Shown: positions 51,778 to 60,816 of the stretch, in pieces
Layout of the letters: each line of letters opens with the position of its first letter
How positions within the stretch are numbered: position 1 is the first letter of the stretch
Assembly: GCA_036786445.1 (NCBI GenBank)
Contig: DAIQRD010000001.1
Coordinates: 21,899 to 85,898 of the forward strand
Reading direction: 5' to 3'
From: JAAZMF01 sp036786445
Lineage (GTDB): Bacteria > Bacillota > Limnochordia > DTU087
DNA: 64,000 bases
Position numbers and translations under genes: made by a program
Notes under the pieces: generated by a model
Databases searched by the model: none
Seen by the model: the letters and a program-made list of their open reading frames with translations, nothing else
Told to the model about the DNA's origin: nothing

Positions 51778-51783
51778 ATTATA
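51778..51783 (-). promoter_or_regulatory. Probable -10 box of the aminotransferase operon
   Basis: A perfect TATAAT on the minus strand, 46 bases before the aminotransferase start, with a weak TTTCTT 17 bases upstream. The divergent ddh promoter lies in the same 145-base intergenic region. Confidence 0.55.
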
Positions 51784-51877
51784 CAATAAACTGAGCATGG
51801 AAGAAAGTAGTAGCTATCCACGGAGCATTTCTATAGAATAATATCCGTAGCCTATCTATGCCGAACGGAGGAATAAA

Positions 51878-52855
51878 GTGAACAACAAGATTAGGATAGG
51901 AATCGTCGGCTATGGTAACTTGGGCCGGGGCGTGGAAAAAGCCATGGAACACAACCCCGACCTACAGCTGAAGGCCATTTTCACCCGGCGCCCCCCGGAG
52001 CAAGTCCAGGCCCAGGGCAATGTCGTTCCCATCTCCGATATCTATGCTTACCAAGGGCAAGTGGATGTGATGATCCTCTGCGGAGGCTCCGCAGATGACC
52101 TGCCCGAGCAAGGGCCTTTGTATGCTGCTGCCTTTAACACCGTGGACAGCTTCGATCGCCACAGCCATATACCCCAATACTTCTCTGCCGTCGATACTGC
52201 TGCCAGACAAGGGAGCAATCTCAGCCTCATCTCCATAGGGTGGGATCCTGGCCTCTTCTCCTTAGCTCGGCTCCTCTTTGCCTCGGTCCTGCCAACAGGC
52301 AAGAGCTATACTTTCTGGGGCAAGGGTGTCAGCCAAGGCCATTCGGTGGCAATTCGTCGCATTCCCGGAGTCCGGGAAGCTGTGCAATACACAGTGCCTG
52401 TGCCCGAAACCGTGGAAAAGATCCGTCAGGGGGCTAGCCCTGAGCTCACCCCTAGGGAGCAGCACCTCCGTGTCTGTTTCGTTGTACCCGAGGTGGGAGC
52501 CGATCTAGGGGCAATAGAAGCCACCATCAAGGCGATGCCTGGCTATTTCGCTGATTATGACACCACTGTAAATTTCATCACAGAGGACGAATTTGCCGCT
52601 GAGCATACTGGCATGCCCCATGGTGGATTTGTGATTCGCACCGGCACCACTGATCCCAGCCATCAGCAGCAGATGGAGTTCCGTCTAGCCCTAAAGAGTA
52701 ACCCTGAGTTTACCGCTAGCATCTTGGTAGCCTATGCTAGGGCGGTTTATAAGCTGCACCGGGCAGGGGAAAGGGGGGCTCGCACCATTTTCGATATTCC
52801 CCTAGGATATCTTTCACCGGAGCCCCCGGCCCACTTGCGCAAGGAATTGCTCTGA
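51878..52855 (+). CDS. ddh: meso-Diaminopimelate dehydrogenase
   Basis: 325 residues from a GTG that follows GGAGG at six bases. The Rossmann motif GIVGYGNLGRGVEKA is near the N-terminus; CGGSADDLPEQGP, SFDRHSHIP, GWDPGLFSLAR and the substrate loop GKGVSQGHSVAIRRI are typical of Ddh. It makes meso-DAP from tetrahydrodipicolinate in one NADPH-dependent step, supplying lysine and peptidoglycan. The gene stands alone on the plus strand. Confidence 0.94.
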   Translation: MNNKIRIGIVGYGNLGRGVEKAMEHNPDLQLKAIFTRRPPEQVQAQGNVVPISDIYAYQGQVDVMILCGGSADDLPEQGPLYAAAFNTVDSFDRHSHIPQYFSAVDTAARQGSNLSLISIGWDPGLFSLARLLFASVLPTGKSYTFWGKGVSQGHSVAIRRIPGVREAVQYTVPVPETVEKIRQGASPELTPREQHLRVCFVVPEVGADLGAIEATIKAMPGYFADYDTTVNFITEDEFAAEHTGMPHGGFVIRTGTTDPSHQQQMEFRLALKSNPEFTASILVAYARAVYKLHRAGERGARTIFDIPLGYLSPEPPAHLRKELL

Positions 52856-52861
52856 CTATAT

Positions 52862-52884
52862 ACCCGCCGATTCCTGAGGCGGGT
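52862..52884 (+). terminator. Terminator hairpin between ddh and talC
   Basis: ACCCGCC and GGCGGGT form a seven-base-pair stem with a nine-base loop, right after the ddh stop, followed by GTATGTTTATGT. The convergent talC gene could use the same hairpin. Confidence 0.65.
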
Positions 52885-52909
52885 GTATGTTTATGTCAAG
52901 TTAGAGGGT

Positions 52910-53557
52910 TTACTTAGCCACCACACTGGCCCAATCGGCCATGAATCGTTCAATCCCTGCATCGGTTAGAGGATGTTTTGTCATTTGTACCATGACTTTG
53001 TAGGGAATTGTGGCAATATCGGCGCCGGCTTTGGCAGCATCGATTACATGGAGAGGACTGCGTATGCTAGCCGCTATGATTTCGGTATCAATACCATGTA
53101 TGGCATATATCTCAGCAATATCCTGAACCAGTGTCATACCGTCATGACCAATGTCATCTAGCCTGCCCAGAAATGGACTGACATAGGTAGCTCCAGCCCT
53201 AGCACAAAGGAGAGCTTGGGCCGGTGAGAAAATCAAGGTCAGGTTCGTCTTGATACCCTCATTGGCCATGATCTTGGTAGCCTTCAACCCTTCAATGGTC
53301 ATGGGTACCTTAATAATCACATTGGGATGCCACTGGGCATATTCCCTAGCCTCTCTTACCATACCTTCAGCATCCATACTGACAACTTCAGCGCTGATGG
53401 GCCCATCTACTATTTGGCAGATGGTGTTGATCACTTCCTTGAAATCTCGACCTTCTTTGGCAATCAGCGATGGGTTGGTTGTCACCCCACAGATGACACC
53501 CCAGCTATTTACTTCACGGATTTCATCAATGTTGGCAGTATCCAAAAATAGTTTCAT
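52910..53557 (-). CDS. Fructose-6-phosphate aldolase / TalC-type transaldolase
   Basis: 215 residues, the short transaldolase form. MKLFLDTANIDEIREV at the start, GVTTNPSLIAKEG, and the Schiff-base Lys in NVIIKVPMT are conserved, with SPFLGRLDDIG and AGADIATIPYKV later. Short forms act either as transaldolase or as fructose-6-phosphate aldolase; a single active-site residue separates them and I do not assign it. It converges with ddh. Confidence 0.92.
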   Translation of the reverse strand: MKLFLDTANIDEIREVNSWGVICGVTTNPSLIAKEGRDFKEVINTICQIVDGPISAEVVSMDAEGMVREAREYAQWHPNVIIKVPMTIEGLKATKIMANEGIKTNLTLIFSPAQALLCARAGATYVSPFLGRLDDIGHDGMTLVQDIAEIYAIHGIDTEIIAASIRSPLHVIDAAKAGADIATIPYKVMVQMTKHPLTDAGIERFMADWASVVAK

Positions 53558-53759
53558 AGTGCTTGCCGCTGGCTCCTCCCAGCAATGAGGGCTGGCGGCA
53601 TTTTCACCTCACTTGTTTAGTGTTTATCCAGCGGCTTTCCGCAAACCTCCTGGCCTTTCAGACAAATGCTTGTCCAATTCTAGCCTGTGGACCGCCGTAA
53701 TAGTACCTTTACGATACCATGATACTTCCTTAAGTGCAATATTTCGCCAAGGGGCGCCC

Positions 53760-54728
53760 TCAGGGATCCCCTGGCTTTCTCCAAGCCGGATTATGGAAAA
53801 GCTGAGCGACTAGCTCTCGGATGGCCTGGGGATCTGGCAGACATTCGGTATTAGCTTCATCCATAGGCAATAGTGTCACATCAAGTTCATGGGGCTTCTG
53901 ACGTAACAGGACCCCTGCCAGCTTTAGGCCTTCCTCCCACTGAAGGTCAGTCTCAACCAGATCGTCTGCCAATCTGGCCAATTTGGGTAACTGACCGATG
54001 GTAGCCGTCTGGAATAGCTGGTGACCTAAAGCACTGAGGAACTCTTGCTGACGCTCTAGGCGAGCCCGTTCAGAGTGGGCACCCGGCCGATAACGCACGT
54101 AGCGCAAAGCCTCTGATCCGTCTAGTCTGTGTGTGCCTTCCTCTAGTTCGAAAACCAGCTGCCCATCATGGTAGTATCGGATGGGTTCAGCAATAAATAA
54201 CTCAACACCACCTACAGTGTCTACCAAGCTAGTGAAACCAGCATAGTCAATCAATACATAGTGATGTACGGGAATGTGCAGCAGCTCTTCTAGCGCCTGC
54301 CGGGTGGCAGGTACGCCGCCAGCGGCAAAGACGTCTTTTAGCTGCCCAACATTGCCATCAGGCAGTGTTGCCAGGAGATTCGCTGGCAAGGAGAGAAAAT
54401 GGATGGATTTGCGGATAGGATGTATGGTTCCTACGACCAATGCATCCGCCCGGTAACCAAACTGGCTAAATGCGGGAGGGTAGCCATCCTGGCTCTGCTC
54501 AGTTTCTATCTGCTCCCAGAAGGGTATATCCACCCCGATAAATACGACATTGATGCTCTCACCACCTAGTATCCTGAGTTCCTCCCAGTATCGGTAACTC
54601 AATCTACCGGCCATAAGTAGCACTAACACAACGGCTATTAGCACTAGTTTACGGGCTCTGTCGCCAACTTTGCCCTCATTCAACTTGTGTGGCTCTTGTG
54701 GCTGTTGAGATTCCTGGGCCAAACTCAT
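53760..54728 (-). CDS. LytR-CpsA-Psr family wall-polymer ligase
   Basis: 322 residues: an N-terminal cytoplasmic tail rich in Gln/Glu (1-25), one membrane helix (about 27-44), then the LCP domain with FGYRADALVVGTIHP, LPANLLATLPDG, YVLIDYAGFTSLVDTVGGVEL and LRYVRYRPGAHSERARLERQQEFLSA split by short variable parts. The conserved Arg residues that bind the polyprenyl pyrophosphate are visible. LCP enzymes attach anionic polymers to peptidoglycan on the outside of the membrane. Confidence 0.9.
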   Translation of the reverse strand: MSLAQESQQPQEPHKLNEGKVGDRARKLVLIAVVLVLLMAGRLSYRYWEELRILGGESINVVFIGVDIPFWEQIETEQSQDGYPPAFSQFGYRADALVVGTIHPIRKSIHFLSLPANLLATLPDGNVGQLKDVFAAGGVPATRQALEELLHIPVHHYVLIDYAGFTSLVDTVGGVELFIAEPIRYYHDGQLVFELEEGTHRLDGSEALRYVRYRPGAHSERARLERQQEFLSALGHQLFQTATIGQLPKLARLADDLVETDLQWEEGLKLAGVLLRQKPHELDVTLLPMDEANTECLPDPQAIRELVAQLFHNPAWRKPGDP

Positions 54729-54858
54729 TTCTAGCCCCCCTATTCCCGGCCTAACCTGTCCCTTTACATATTTGCCTGCTAGAAGCCATGATTCCTCTTA
54801 AAATCCGTATCCCGCCCTTTCCTATGGCCCTACGTACTAATGGGGGCCTGAAGGCCAT

Positions 54859-55932
54859 CTAGAGGTCTCCTAGCCGCAGCTGGGGAGTGGCGTTAAGATT
54901 CCACAGAGACCGTTCACCCCGAAGATACCGATAGTGCCCGGCACAGGCAATCATCGCTGCATTATCGGTGCAGAGCACTTTGGATGGATAGTAGACTTTG
55001 ACTCCCAAGGAGCTGGCGGCATGGGTGAGTTCACGACGCAATGCTTCATTTGCCGCGACCCCACCGGAGAGTAGTATCGTCTGCACATTGTAAGCTCTAG
55101 CCGCCGCCACAGTCTTGGAGACCAACACCTCGACAATGGCAGCCTGCAAACTCGCCGCAATGTGGGCAACCGGCAAGTCATCTCCCCTTTGCTTGATTGT
55201 GTGCACATAGTTGGTAGCAGCGGTCTTCAAGCCCGAAAAAGAGAAATCGTAAGTATCGGCCTGCAACAAGCCTCGGGGAAAATCAACTGCTCGGGGATCA
55301 CCCTGGGTGGCCAGCCGAGCGATTTCCGGGCCTCCCGGGTAATTCAATCCCAACACACGAGCGATTTTGTCAAAGGCTTCACCGGCAGCATCATCCCGAG
55401 TTCTTCCGAGAATTTCATAATCACCATAGGTGTCAATGTAAAGCAGATCGGTGTGGCCACCGGAGACTGTTAGGCACACTAAGGGAGGCTCCACCTCGGG
55501 GTGTTCCAGAAAATTGGCGTAGATATGCCCTTCGATGTGGTTAATGCCCACCAACGGGGAGCCCAAAGCTAAAGCCATGGCCTTGGCCGTACTGAGACCC
55601 ACCAGGAGCGCACCCACTAGACCCGGCCCATAAGTCACCGCAATAGCATCTAGATCCTCTGGTTGGACATCTGCCTCCTGCAGGGCCAAATCGATGACAG
55701 GCATAATTAGTTCTATATGCTTGCGAGAGGCTATTTCGGGCACAACCCCGCCATAAAGTCTGTGCAAATCTACTTGCGAAGCAATGACATTGGACAACAC
55801 CTCCCGCCCCGCCCGCACTACCGAGGCAGCTGTCTCGTCGCAGCTTGTCTCAATGCCGAGAACCAGGGCATCCTGGTCCGAGGTCTCCAAGGATCCCTGC
55901 CGTATACTCAATGCGCCATCCCCACTTCCCAT
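54859..55932 (-). CDS. tsaD: TsaD, tRNA threonylcarbamoyladenosine synthase subunit
   Basis: 357 residues. LGIETSCDETAASVV opens the Kae1/Gcp domain (residue ~25); HIEGHIYANF provides the metal His residues; LTVSGGHTDLLYI and LLSGGVAANEALRREL are typical. With TsaB and TsaE it transfers the threonylcarbamoyl group to A37 of ANN-decoding tRNAs. The first ~22 residues are longer than usual and the true start may be an internal TTG. Last gene of tsaE-tsaB-rimI-tsaD. Confidence 0.94.
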   Translation of the reverse strand: MGSGDGALSIRQGSLETSDQDALVLGIETSCDETAASVVRAGREVLSNVIASQVDLHRLYGGVVPEIASRKHIELIMPVIDLALQEADVQPEDLDAIAVTYGPGLVGALLVGLSTAKAMALALGSPLVGINHIEGHIYANFLEHPEVEPPLVCLTVSGGHTDLLYIDTYGDYEILGRTRDDAAGEAFDKIARVLGLNYPGGPEIARLATQGDPRAVDFPRGLLQADTYDFSFSGLKTAATNYVHTIKQRGDDLPVAHIAASLQAAIVEVLVSKTVAAARAYNVQTILLSGGVAANEALRRELTHAASSLGVKVYYPSKVLCTDNAAMIACAGHYRYLRGERSLWNLNATPQLRLGDL

Positions 55933-55985
55933 GAAATTCGTCTGCGATTGCTCGCCACCCCAGTGGCGATCTTCTTAATATCCAA

Positions 55986-56446
55986 CTAGAACAGTTCCTT
56001 CCACATGATCATGGCATCCTCGTTGTTGTCTCTATAGTATCCGGGGCGGATGCCGGCATCGGAAAATCCCATTTTCTGGTATAGACCATGGGCCACCGTA
56101 TTGGAAACTCTCACCTCTAGGGTGACACGGTGCATGTCCCGGGCTCGCCCTATGGCCTCCATGGTCTCCAATAGTTGGCGACCAATCCCCCGCCCTCGAT
56201 ACGCCGGATGTACAGCGATTGTGGTACCAGCCACATGCCGATGTAACCGACTAGCTTACGCTCCCGGGTCCTGGCCACTGAGTAGTAGGCTCGATCGTTT
56301 TCCAGAAGCTCCGTGAGAAAGGCATAGCGGGACCAAGGGGTGGGAAAGGATACCCTCTCTATACTCAGGACTCCATCTAGATCCCTAACTCGCATAGGTT
56401 CAATCTGAACAGCCAGATATCCCTGGTTAGAAACTTCCGTACTCAA
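55986..56446 (-). pseudogene. rimI: Ribosomal protein S18 alanine N-acetyltransferase, frameshifted
   Basis: The N-terminal GNAT part (RVRDLDGVLSIERVSFPTPWS ... LVGYIGMWLV) and the C-terminal acetyl-CoA part (TTIAVHPAYRGRGIGRQLL, then GLYQKMGFSDAG) are in different frames joined at about 56234. The segment expected between GMWLV and TTIAVHP (usually about five residues such as DEAHI) is missing, so a small deletion of about 16 bases removed it and shifted the frame. The position between tsaB and tsaD is the standard one for rimI. It may be a real lesion or a draft error. Confidence 0.85.
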
Positions 56447-56490
56447 AGCCCTTCCGTTCTCCCTTCTGCCAACATAGTGCCCTTAGAAAT

Positions 56491-57201
56491 CTAGCTAGAC
56501 TTACGGCTCCGGGCCTTGAGTCTACGTTCTGCCTCGGGCAACCGGAGATATAAAGGCGCAAGAGTCAGCGGATCATGCTGTTCACCGGCCAAGAGATGCT
56601 CTCTGCCCAAGAGCGCTATACTAGATGCCCGCAGACACATGCTGTTACTAGTGGGTGTAATCATCCTTGCTCCCGCCAATGAGCTAATAATGTCTCCATA
56701 GGCCAGAGCCCCATCTCCGACAAAGCAGACATCACCATCCGCCACGGCTAGCACCTCTTCCACAAGCTCCACCACCGGGCCAGCCCGATGGGTTGTCGCA
56801 GCTGTTGGTAAGCCATTGAGCTCGTAAAGACAGCCATAGGCCTCCTGATGTCGTGCATCCACCAAGGAGCAAACCCACCGCGAGGCAAAGCCCACCTGGA
56901 AAGCCAAGCCCTCCAGCACTGTCACACCGACCAACGGCTTCCGCCATGTATAGGCCAATGCCTTGGCAGTCGCGACACCGATCCTAAGGCCTGTGAAAGA
57001 TCCAGGACCGGTAGCCACTGCTATGCCGGCCACATCATCACCCACCCAACCGGCATCGTGTAAGAGCCGGTCTAGGGCGGGTAGTAAGCGTTCCGAATGG
57101 GTGGCTTGAATATTCAAAAGATACTCTGCTATAACCTGCTCGCCCTCAATCAGCGCAACACTGCCTGTGCTCATGGCCGTATCTATCCCCAAGACCTGCA
57201 T
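56491..57201 (-). CDS. tsaB: TsaB, tRNA threonylcarbamoyladenosine synthase subunit
   Basis: 236 residues. LGIDTAMSTGSVALIEG at the start and the ATPGPGSFTGLRIG-type motif (here VATGPGSFTGLRIGVATAKAL) are diagnostic of TsaB, the scaffold paralogue of TsaD. The C-terminus is basic (RRLKARSRKSS). It overlaps the tsaE end by 56 bases, which implies translational coupling. Confidence 0.93.
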   Translation of the reverse strand: MQVLGIDTAMSTGSVALIEGEQVIAEYLLNIQATHSERLLPALDRLLHDAGWVGDDVAGIAVATGPGSFTGLRIGVATAKALAYTWRKPLVGVTVLEGLAFQVGFASRWVCSLVDARHQEAYGCLYELNGLPTAATTHRAGPVVELVEEVLAVADGDVCFVGDGALAYGDIISSLAGARMITPTSNSMCLRASSIALLGREHLLAGEQHDPLTLAPLYLRLPEAERRLKARSRKSS

Positions 57202-57679
57202 GCTCCATCTCCTCCTGCAGTCGGCCTATAAGTGCCCCAAACCGATCACCTACGGCTGTAAGGCTAATCCCCCTGTGGTCTTCCGCCATGGCCTGTTTCT
57301 CGATTACTATCCGCAGATATTCAGGTGGCAGGTAGTCTTCCACTAAGTTACCCCACTCCACAACGGAGATACCATTCCCGCGAAAATACTCCTCGTAACC
57401 AAGATCTTCCCATTCTTCCGGCCGCTCAATCCTGTATGCGTCGAAATGATAGAGCGGTACTCTTGCAGTATATTCATTTATCAGGGAAAAGGTAGGGCTA
57501 GTGACCATGGTATCATCGATGTCCAGGCCTGTGGCAATACCCTTTACCAAGACGGTCTTGCCTGCCCCCAACTCCCCCACCAAATTGATCACATCTCCAG
57601 GTTCAAGCCACCCAGAGAGCATCTGCCCCAGGGAATGGGTCTCTTTGGGGCTTTTGCTCCGCACCGTCAGTGAGTTCAT
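57146..57679 (-). CDS. tsaE: TsaE, tRNA threonylcarbamoyladenosine ATPase subunit
   Basis: 177 residues from the ATG at 57679, which follows TGGAGGC; the open frame continues upstream to 57841 but that part overlaps a terminator and is not TsaE-like. Walker A GELGAGKTVLVKGIA is near residue 34; SPTFSLINEY, HFDAYR and WGNLVEDYLP are conserved. It powers turnover of TsaBD. First gene of the tsa operon. Confidence 0.93.
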   Translation of the reverse strand: MNSLTVRSKSPKETHSLGQMLSGWLEPGDVINLVGELGAGKTVLVKGIATGLDIDDTMVTSPTFSLINEYTARVPLYHFDAYRIERPEEWEDLGYEEYFRGNGISVVEWGNLVEDYLPPEYLRIVIEKQAMAEDHRGISLTAVGDRFGALIGRLQEEMEHAGLGDRYGHEHRQCCAD

Positions 57680-57810
57680 CTCTATTCTGCCTCCAGATAA
57701 TCCGGGCTTCTTTTCCAGAATGCCCCTTTGCCTGCCTTCTATTCGGCGTAATCCATAAATTCCCTGCCCCCAAATGATCTGTGTTGCCTGGGCAAACCAT
57801 GGGGACAAGA

Positions 57811-57831
57811 AAAAAGGGCCCTCCGGCCCCA
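57811..57831 (-). terminator. Rho-independent terminator after the receiver gene
   Basis: GGGCC and GGCCC stem with a four-base loop followed by six U on the minus strand, 27 bases after the receiver gene stop, and upstream of tsaE. Confidence 0.75.
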
Positions 57832-57857
57832 TATATCCCAATTTTCCTTACATTTTT

Positions 57858-58277
57858 CTAGCCTACAGATATTGCCCTCGCCCGCGTCTGCGCCCTCCCA
57901 TGGGATTCGTCGAGGCGAATCACCGCATCTTTCAAGGCGAATAATTCGAAGGGTTTGACGAGATGGAGGTCCGCTCCGGCCTGAAGAGCTTGTTCCATCA
58001 ATATGGGTGATCGAAGGCCGGTATAAGTAACAATGGCAAGGGAGTGGCCCCATATGGCTCGGATGTGGCGACTCAGCTCCACACCGTCCATAATAGGCAT
58101 GCGAATGTCAATCAAGGCAACATCTATCGGAGTCTTCTTAACCAACTTCAAAGCCTCTCTGCCATTCGCTGCCTCTGCCATAATCTTCAGCCGTGAATCG
58201 GCTGTCTCCAGGAAATCTCGCAATGCTAGGCGGAACGGCAAATAATCATCAGCGATCAGGATCTTGATCAATGTCAA
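57858..58277 (-). CDS. Stand-alone receiver-domain protein
   Basis: 139 residues: one CheY-like receiver with the acidic pair in LIADDYLPFR, phospho-acceptor Asp in VALIDIRMP, and Lys in HLVKPFEL. There is no output domain; the last ~15 residues are Arg-rich. No kinase or chemotaxis gene is near. The start is TTG at 58277 or, with better spacing from AGGAGC, TTG at 58271. Its target is unknown. Confidence 0.88.
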   Translation of the reverse strand: MTLIKILIADDYLPFRLALRDFLETADSRLKIMAEAANGREALKLVKKTPIDVALIDIRMPIMDGVELSRHIRAIWGHSLAIVTYTGLRSPILMEQALQAGADLHLVKPFELFALKDAVIRLDESHGRAQTRARAISVG

Positions 58278-58353
58278 CAGCTCCTATGGACATCTATCTC
58301 ATGACTCATGTCTTTCGCTGTCCCCCCGCGATCTCCTCCCACAGTTCGTGAAA

Positions 58354-59535
58354 TTATTGTAATATCTCACAAGGTTTGCTACATTCAGCTACAATCTGAC
58401 CTGCAATAATGGTTACCTCTGCCTGGGAGCGAATATCTAGAGGATCACCTGACCATAGGACCAAATCCGCCTCTTTACCCGCTTCAATACTGCCGATCTT
58501 CTGACTCAATCCTAGAATCTCAGCGGGGTTAATGGTCATAGCCTTCCAAGCCTCGGCCTCTGGCAAGCCTGCCTTGACAGCCAAAGCAGCCACAACTGGC
58601 AGATATTTCAGGGGAATCACAGGGTGATCTAAGGTGAAAGCCACCTTGACTCCAGCCTTGGTCAAGATAGCCGGGGTATTGAAGCTCAACTCCTGCAGCT
58701 CTACCTTGGAGCGGGAACTGAGGGTAGGTCCAACTACAGCCGGTACACCGCGAGTAGAGAGCTGTTGGGCAATTTTGTGGCCCTCAGTAGCATGCTCAAT
58801 GACTACGCGCACTTGGAACTCATCGGCAATGCGCAAGGCAGTCATAATATCATCGGCTCGATGGGCATGTGCTCTTAGAGGGATCTCACGCCGCAAAACT
58901 CTGACTAAAGCCTCCATCCGCAAGTCCCGTTCTAATGGTTTGTCAGGGTCCTTCTGGTTTTTCTCCATCTTGGTCATGTAGTTCATAGCTCTAACTAGGT
59001 TTTCCCGCAATATAGCCGCTGTGCCCATGCGTGTAGTCGGCATCTTCTTTTGACCCTGGTAGACACGCTTGGGGTTTTCTCCAAAGGCTACCTTAAGCCC
59101 GGCATCCCGGGAAACCACCATTTCATCTACTATGCTGCCATAGGTGTGGATGACGATTCCTTCACCACCGAGTACATTGGCACTGCCCGGCACCACACAG
59201 ACAGTGGTGATTCCGTTGGCGGCTGCGTCCCTTAAGCCCATTTCTACGGGGTTGATCCCATCTATGGCCCGCAGCCACGGTGTGGCCGGATCTGTAGCTT
59301 CGTTGTAATCCCATCCTTCAAACCCAAATCCTTCCTCATCTAGCCCGGCATGGGAATGGGCATCTATGAGGCCAGGGGTCAGCACCTTATCTGTACCGTC
59401 AATGACCTTCGCTCCTTGGGGAACAGCCACCCCCCTACCTACGGCTTCGATCTTGTTACCGTCGATGAGCACTGTCCCTCCATCAATAGTACCCTGGGTA
59501 ACGGTTAAGATTCTCACATTAGTAATCGCTAGCAT
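58354..59535 (-). CDS. Amidohydrolase (imidazolonepropionase-like)
   Basis: 393 residues of the metal-dependent amidohydrolase superfamily: DAHSHAGLDEEG gives the HxH pair, RAHAHRADD and IEHATEGH further His ligands, and TLDHPVIP the catalytic Asp. The N- and C-terminal beta sandwich (NVRILTVTQGTIDGG, GKEADLVLWSGDPLD) is typical. It has no signal peptide and acts in the cytoplasm. The substrate is not evident; family members act on cyclic amides, imidazolones or Xaa-Pro peptides. Confidence 0.88.
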   Translation of the reverse strand: MLAITNVRILTVTQGTIDGGTVLIDGNKIEAVGRGVAVPQGAKVIDGTDKVLTPGLIDAHSHAGLDEEGFGFEGWDYNEATDPATPWLRAIDGINPVEMGLRDAAANGITTVCVVPGSANVLGGEGIVIHTYGSIVDEMVVSRDAGLKVAFGENPKRVYQGQKKMPTTRMGTAAILRENLVRAMNYMTKMEKNQKDPDKPLERDLRMEALVRVLRREIPLRAHAHRADDIMTALRIADEFQVRVVIEHATEGHKIAQQLSTRGVPAVVGPTLSSRSKVELQELSFNTPAILTKAGVKVAFTLDHPVIPLKYLPVVAALAVKAGLPEAEAWKAMTINPAEILGLSQKIGSIEAGKEADLVLWSGDPLDIRSQAEVTIIAGQIVAECSKPCEILQ

Positions 59536-59567
59536 ATCTGTGGCAGTAGGTCTCCAGCCTGACTGCC

Positions 59568-60338
59568 CTACACCTCCCCTTCCCGTCTTTGTGCCGCTGC
59601 CCCAATAAAACGTCTGAAAAGCTCTAATTGCTTAGGATAGTGGGCCACCATGTGCTCGGGATGCCACTGCACCCCACAAGCGAAGGCGTGTGATTGACTC
59701 TCCATTGCTTCGATGATACCATCGTGGCTTCTGGCCGTGGCGCTGAATCCTGGGGCAAGCACCTTGACTGCTTGATGATGAAAGCTATTTACCCTCATTT
59801 CTCCGGAGCCCAGCAGCTGTTCTAGAAGAGTGTCTGGCTCGATATGCACCCCATGGGTGGGGTACCAACGAGGCGCCTCTTGCGTGTGCTGCAGTATTTC
59901 ACCCTTGAATTGAGAGGGTATGTCCTGGTACAATGTTCCACCAGCAGCTATGTTCAGCATTTGAATTCCCCGGCAGATTCCCAAAATGGGCAAATCCCAC
60001 CGCAAAGCCAAGCGGGCTGCACACAGTTCTAGGTGATCCCAAGTGGGGTCAACATCACCTAAGGCCGGGATGGGCTCCTCGCCAAAGTGTACCGGATCTA
60101 CATCCACACCTCCAGGCAACAGAATCCCGTCTACGTGTTCCATCAGTCTCCTGACGTCTTCGTCGGCGTTGAGGCAAGGAATCAAAAACGGTAAACCGCC
60201 TACAGCTTCTATGCAGCGCACATAGGGCTCGTTTACATAAAATCTCCCACTGCCTTCAAAGGTGTGGCCACAAGTGATGCCAATCACTGGCTTCCCATTA
60301 CCACCGCTTGGTTCCCTGCAAGGCAACCCCATTGTCAT
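59568..60338 (-). CDS. Class I glutamine amidotransferase-like (PuuD-type) hydrolase
   Basis: 256 residues from the ATG at 60338, seven bases after GGTGAG; the longer frame from 60398 runs into the mazF terminator. The nucleophile elbow ILGICRGIQMLN and the CGVQWHPEHM triad part are intact, and LLPGGVDVDP is typical of the gamma-glutamyl-GABA hydrolase (peptidase C26) family. It probably hydrolyses a gamma-glutamyl amide. It lies 32 bases after the amidohydrolase stop on the same strand order, suggesting linked amide catabolism. Confidence 0.85.
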   Translation of the reverse strand: MTMGLPCREPSGGNGKPVIGITCGHTFEGSGRFYVNEPYVRCIEAVGGLPFLIPCLNADEDVRRLMEHVDGILLPGGVDVDPVHFGEEPIPALGDVDPTWDHLELCAARLALRWDLPILGICRGIQMLNIAAGGTLYQDIPSQFKGEILQHTQEAPRWYPTHGVHIEPDTLLEQLLGSGEMRVNSFHHQAVKVLAPGFSATARSHDGIIEAMESQSHAFACGVQWHPEHMVAHYPKQLELFRRFIGAAAQRREGEV

Positions 60339-60388
60339 ATAATCTCTCACCCCAACCTCCACAATCACATATGTACACCTCAATACAA

Positions 60389-60407
60389 AAGACGCCATCG
60401 GCGTCTT
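60389..60407 (-). terminator. Rho-independent terminator of mazEF
   Basis: AAGACGCC and GGCGTCTT form an eight-base-pair stem with a three-base loop followed by TTTG on the minus strand, 50 bases beyond the mazF stop. Confidence 0.8.
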
Positions 60408-60456
60408 GGATCAAAACATAGAAGACCGATGAGGTTGCCTACTAGCGTGACCTCCG

Positions 60457-60816
60457 CTAGATTTTGATCAGGCCCAGACTAACCGCCAGTGCCTCATCGA
60501 TCTTCATCATTGTCTCCGCATCCAAATTAGTGATCTTTTCCTTAAGCCGCCTCTTGTCAATGGTCCTAATCTGTTCCAACAAGATCACGGAATCTTTCTC
60601 AAGCTGGTGATCACTAGATGATAGCTCTATATGGGTGGGCAGCTTGGCCTTCTTAATCCGAGACGTAATCGCGGCAACAATAGTAGTGGGGCTATACTTG
60701 TTACCGATATCATTCTGGATTATCAGAACAGGCCGTGTGCCTCCTTGCTCTGAGCCAATCACTGGATTAAGATTCGCGTAAAAGATGTCTCCTCGTTGTA
60801 TCTGTACCAAAATCAC
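60457..60816 (-). CDS. mazF: MazF/NdoA endoribonuclease toxin
   Basis: 119 residues of the PemK/MazF family: QRGDIFYANLNPVIGSEQGGTRPVLIIQN carries the conserved Arg, and SVILLEQIRTIDKRRL the second part of the active site. It cleaves mRNA at short specific motifs. It overlaps the antitoxin gene by four bases (ATGA-type overlap), as in ndoAI-ndoA of Bacillus. Confidence 0.93.
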   Translation of the reverse strand: MILVQIQRGDIFYANLNPVIGSEQGGTRPVLIIQNDIGNKYSPTTIVAAITSRIKKAKLPTHIELSSSDHQLEKDSVILLEQIRTIDKRRLKEKITNLDAETMMKIDEALAVSLGLIKI

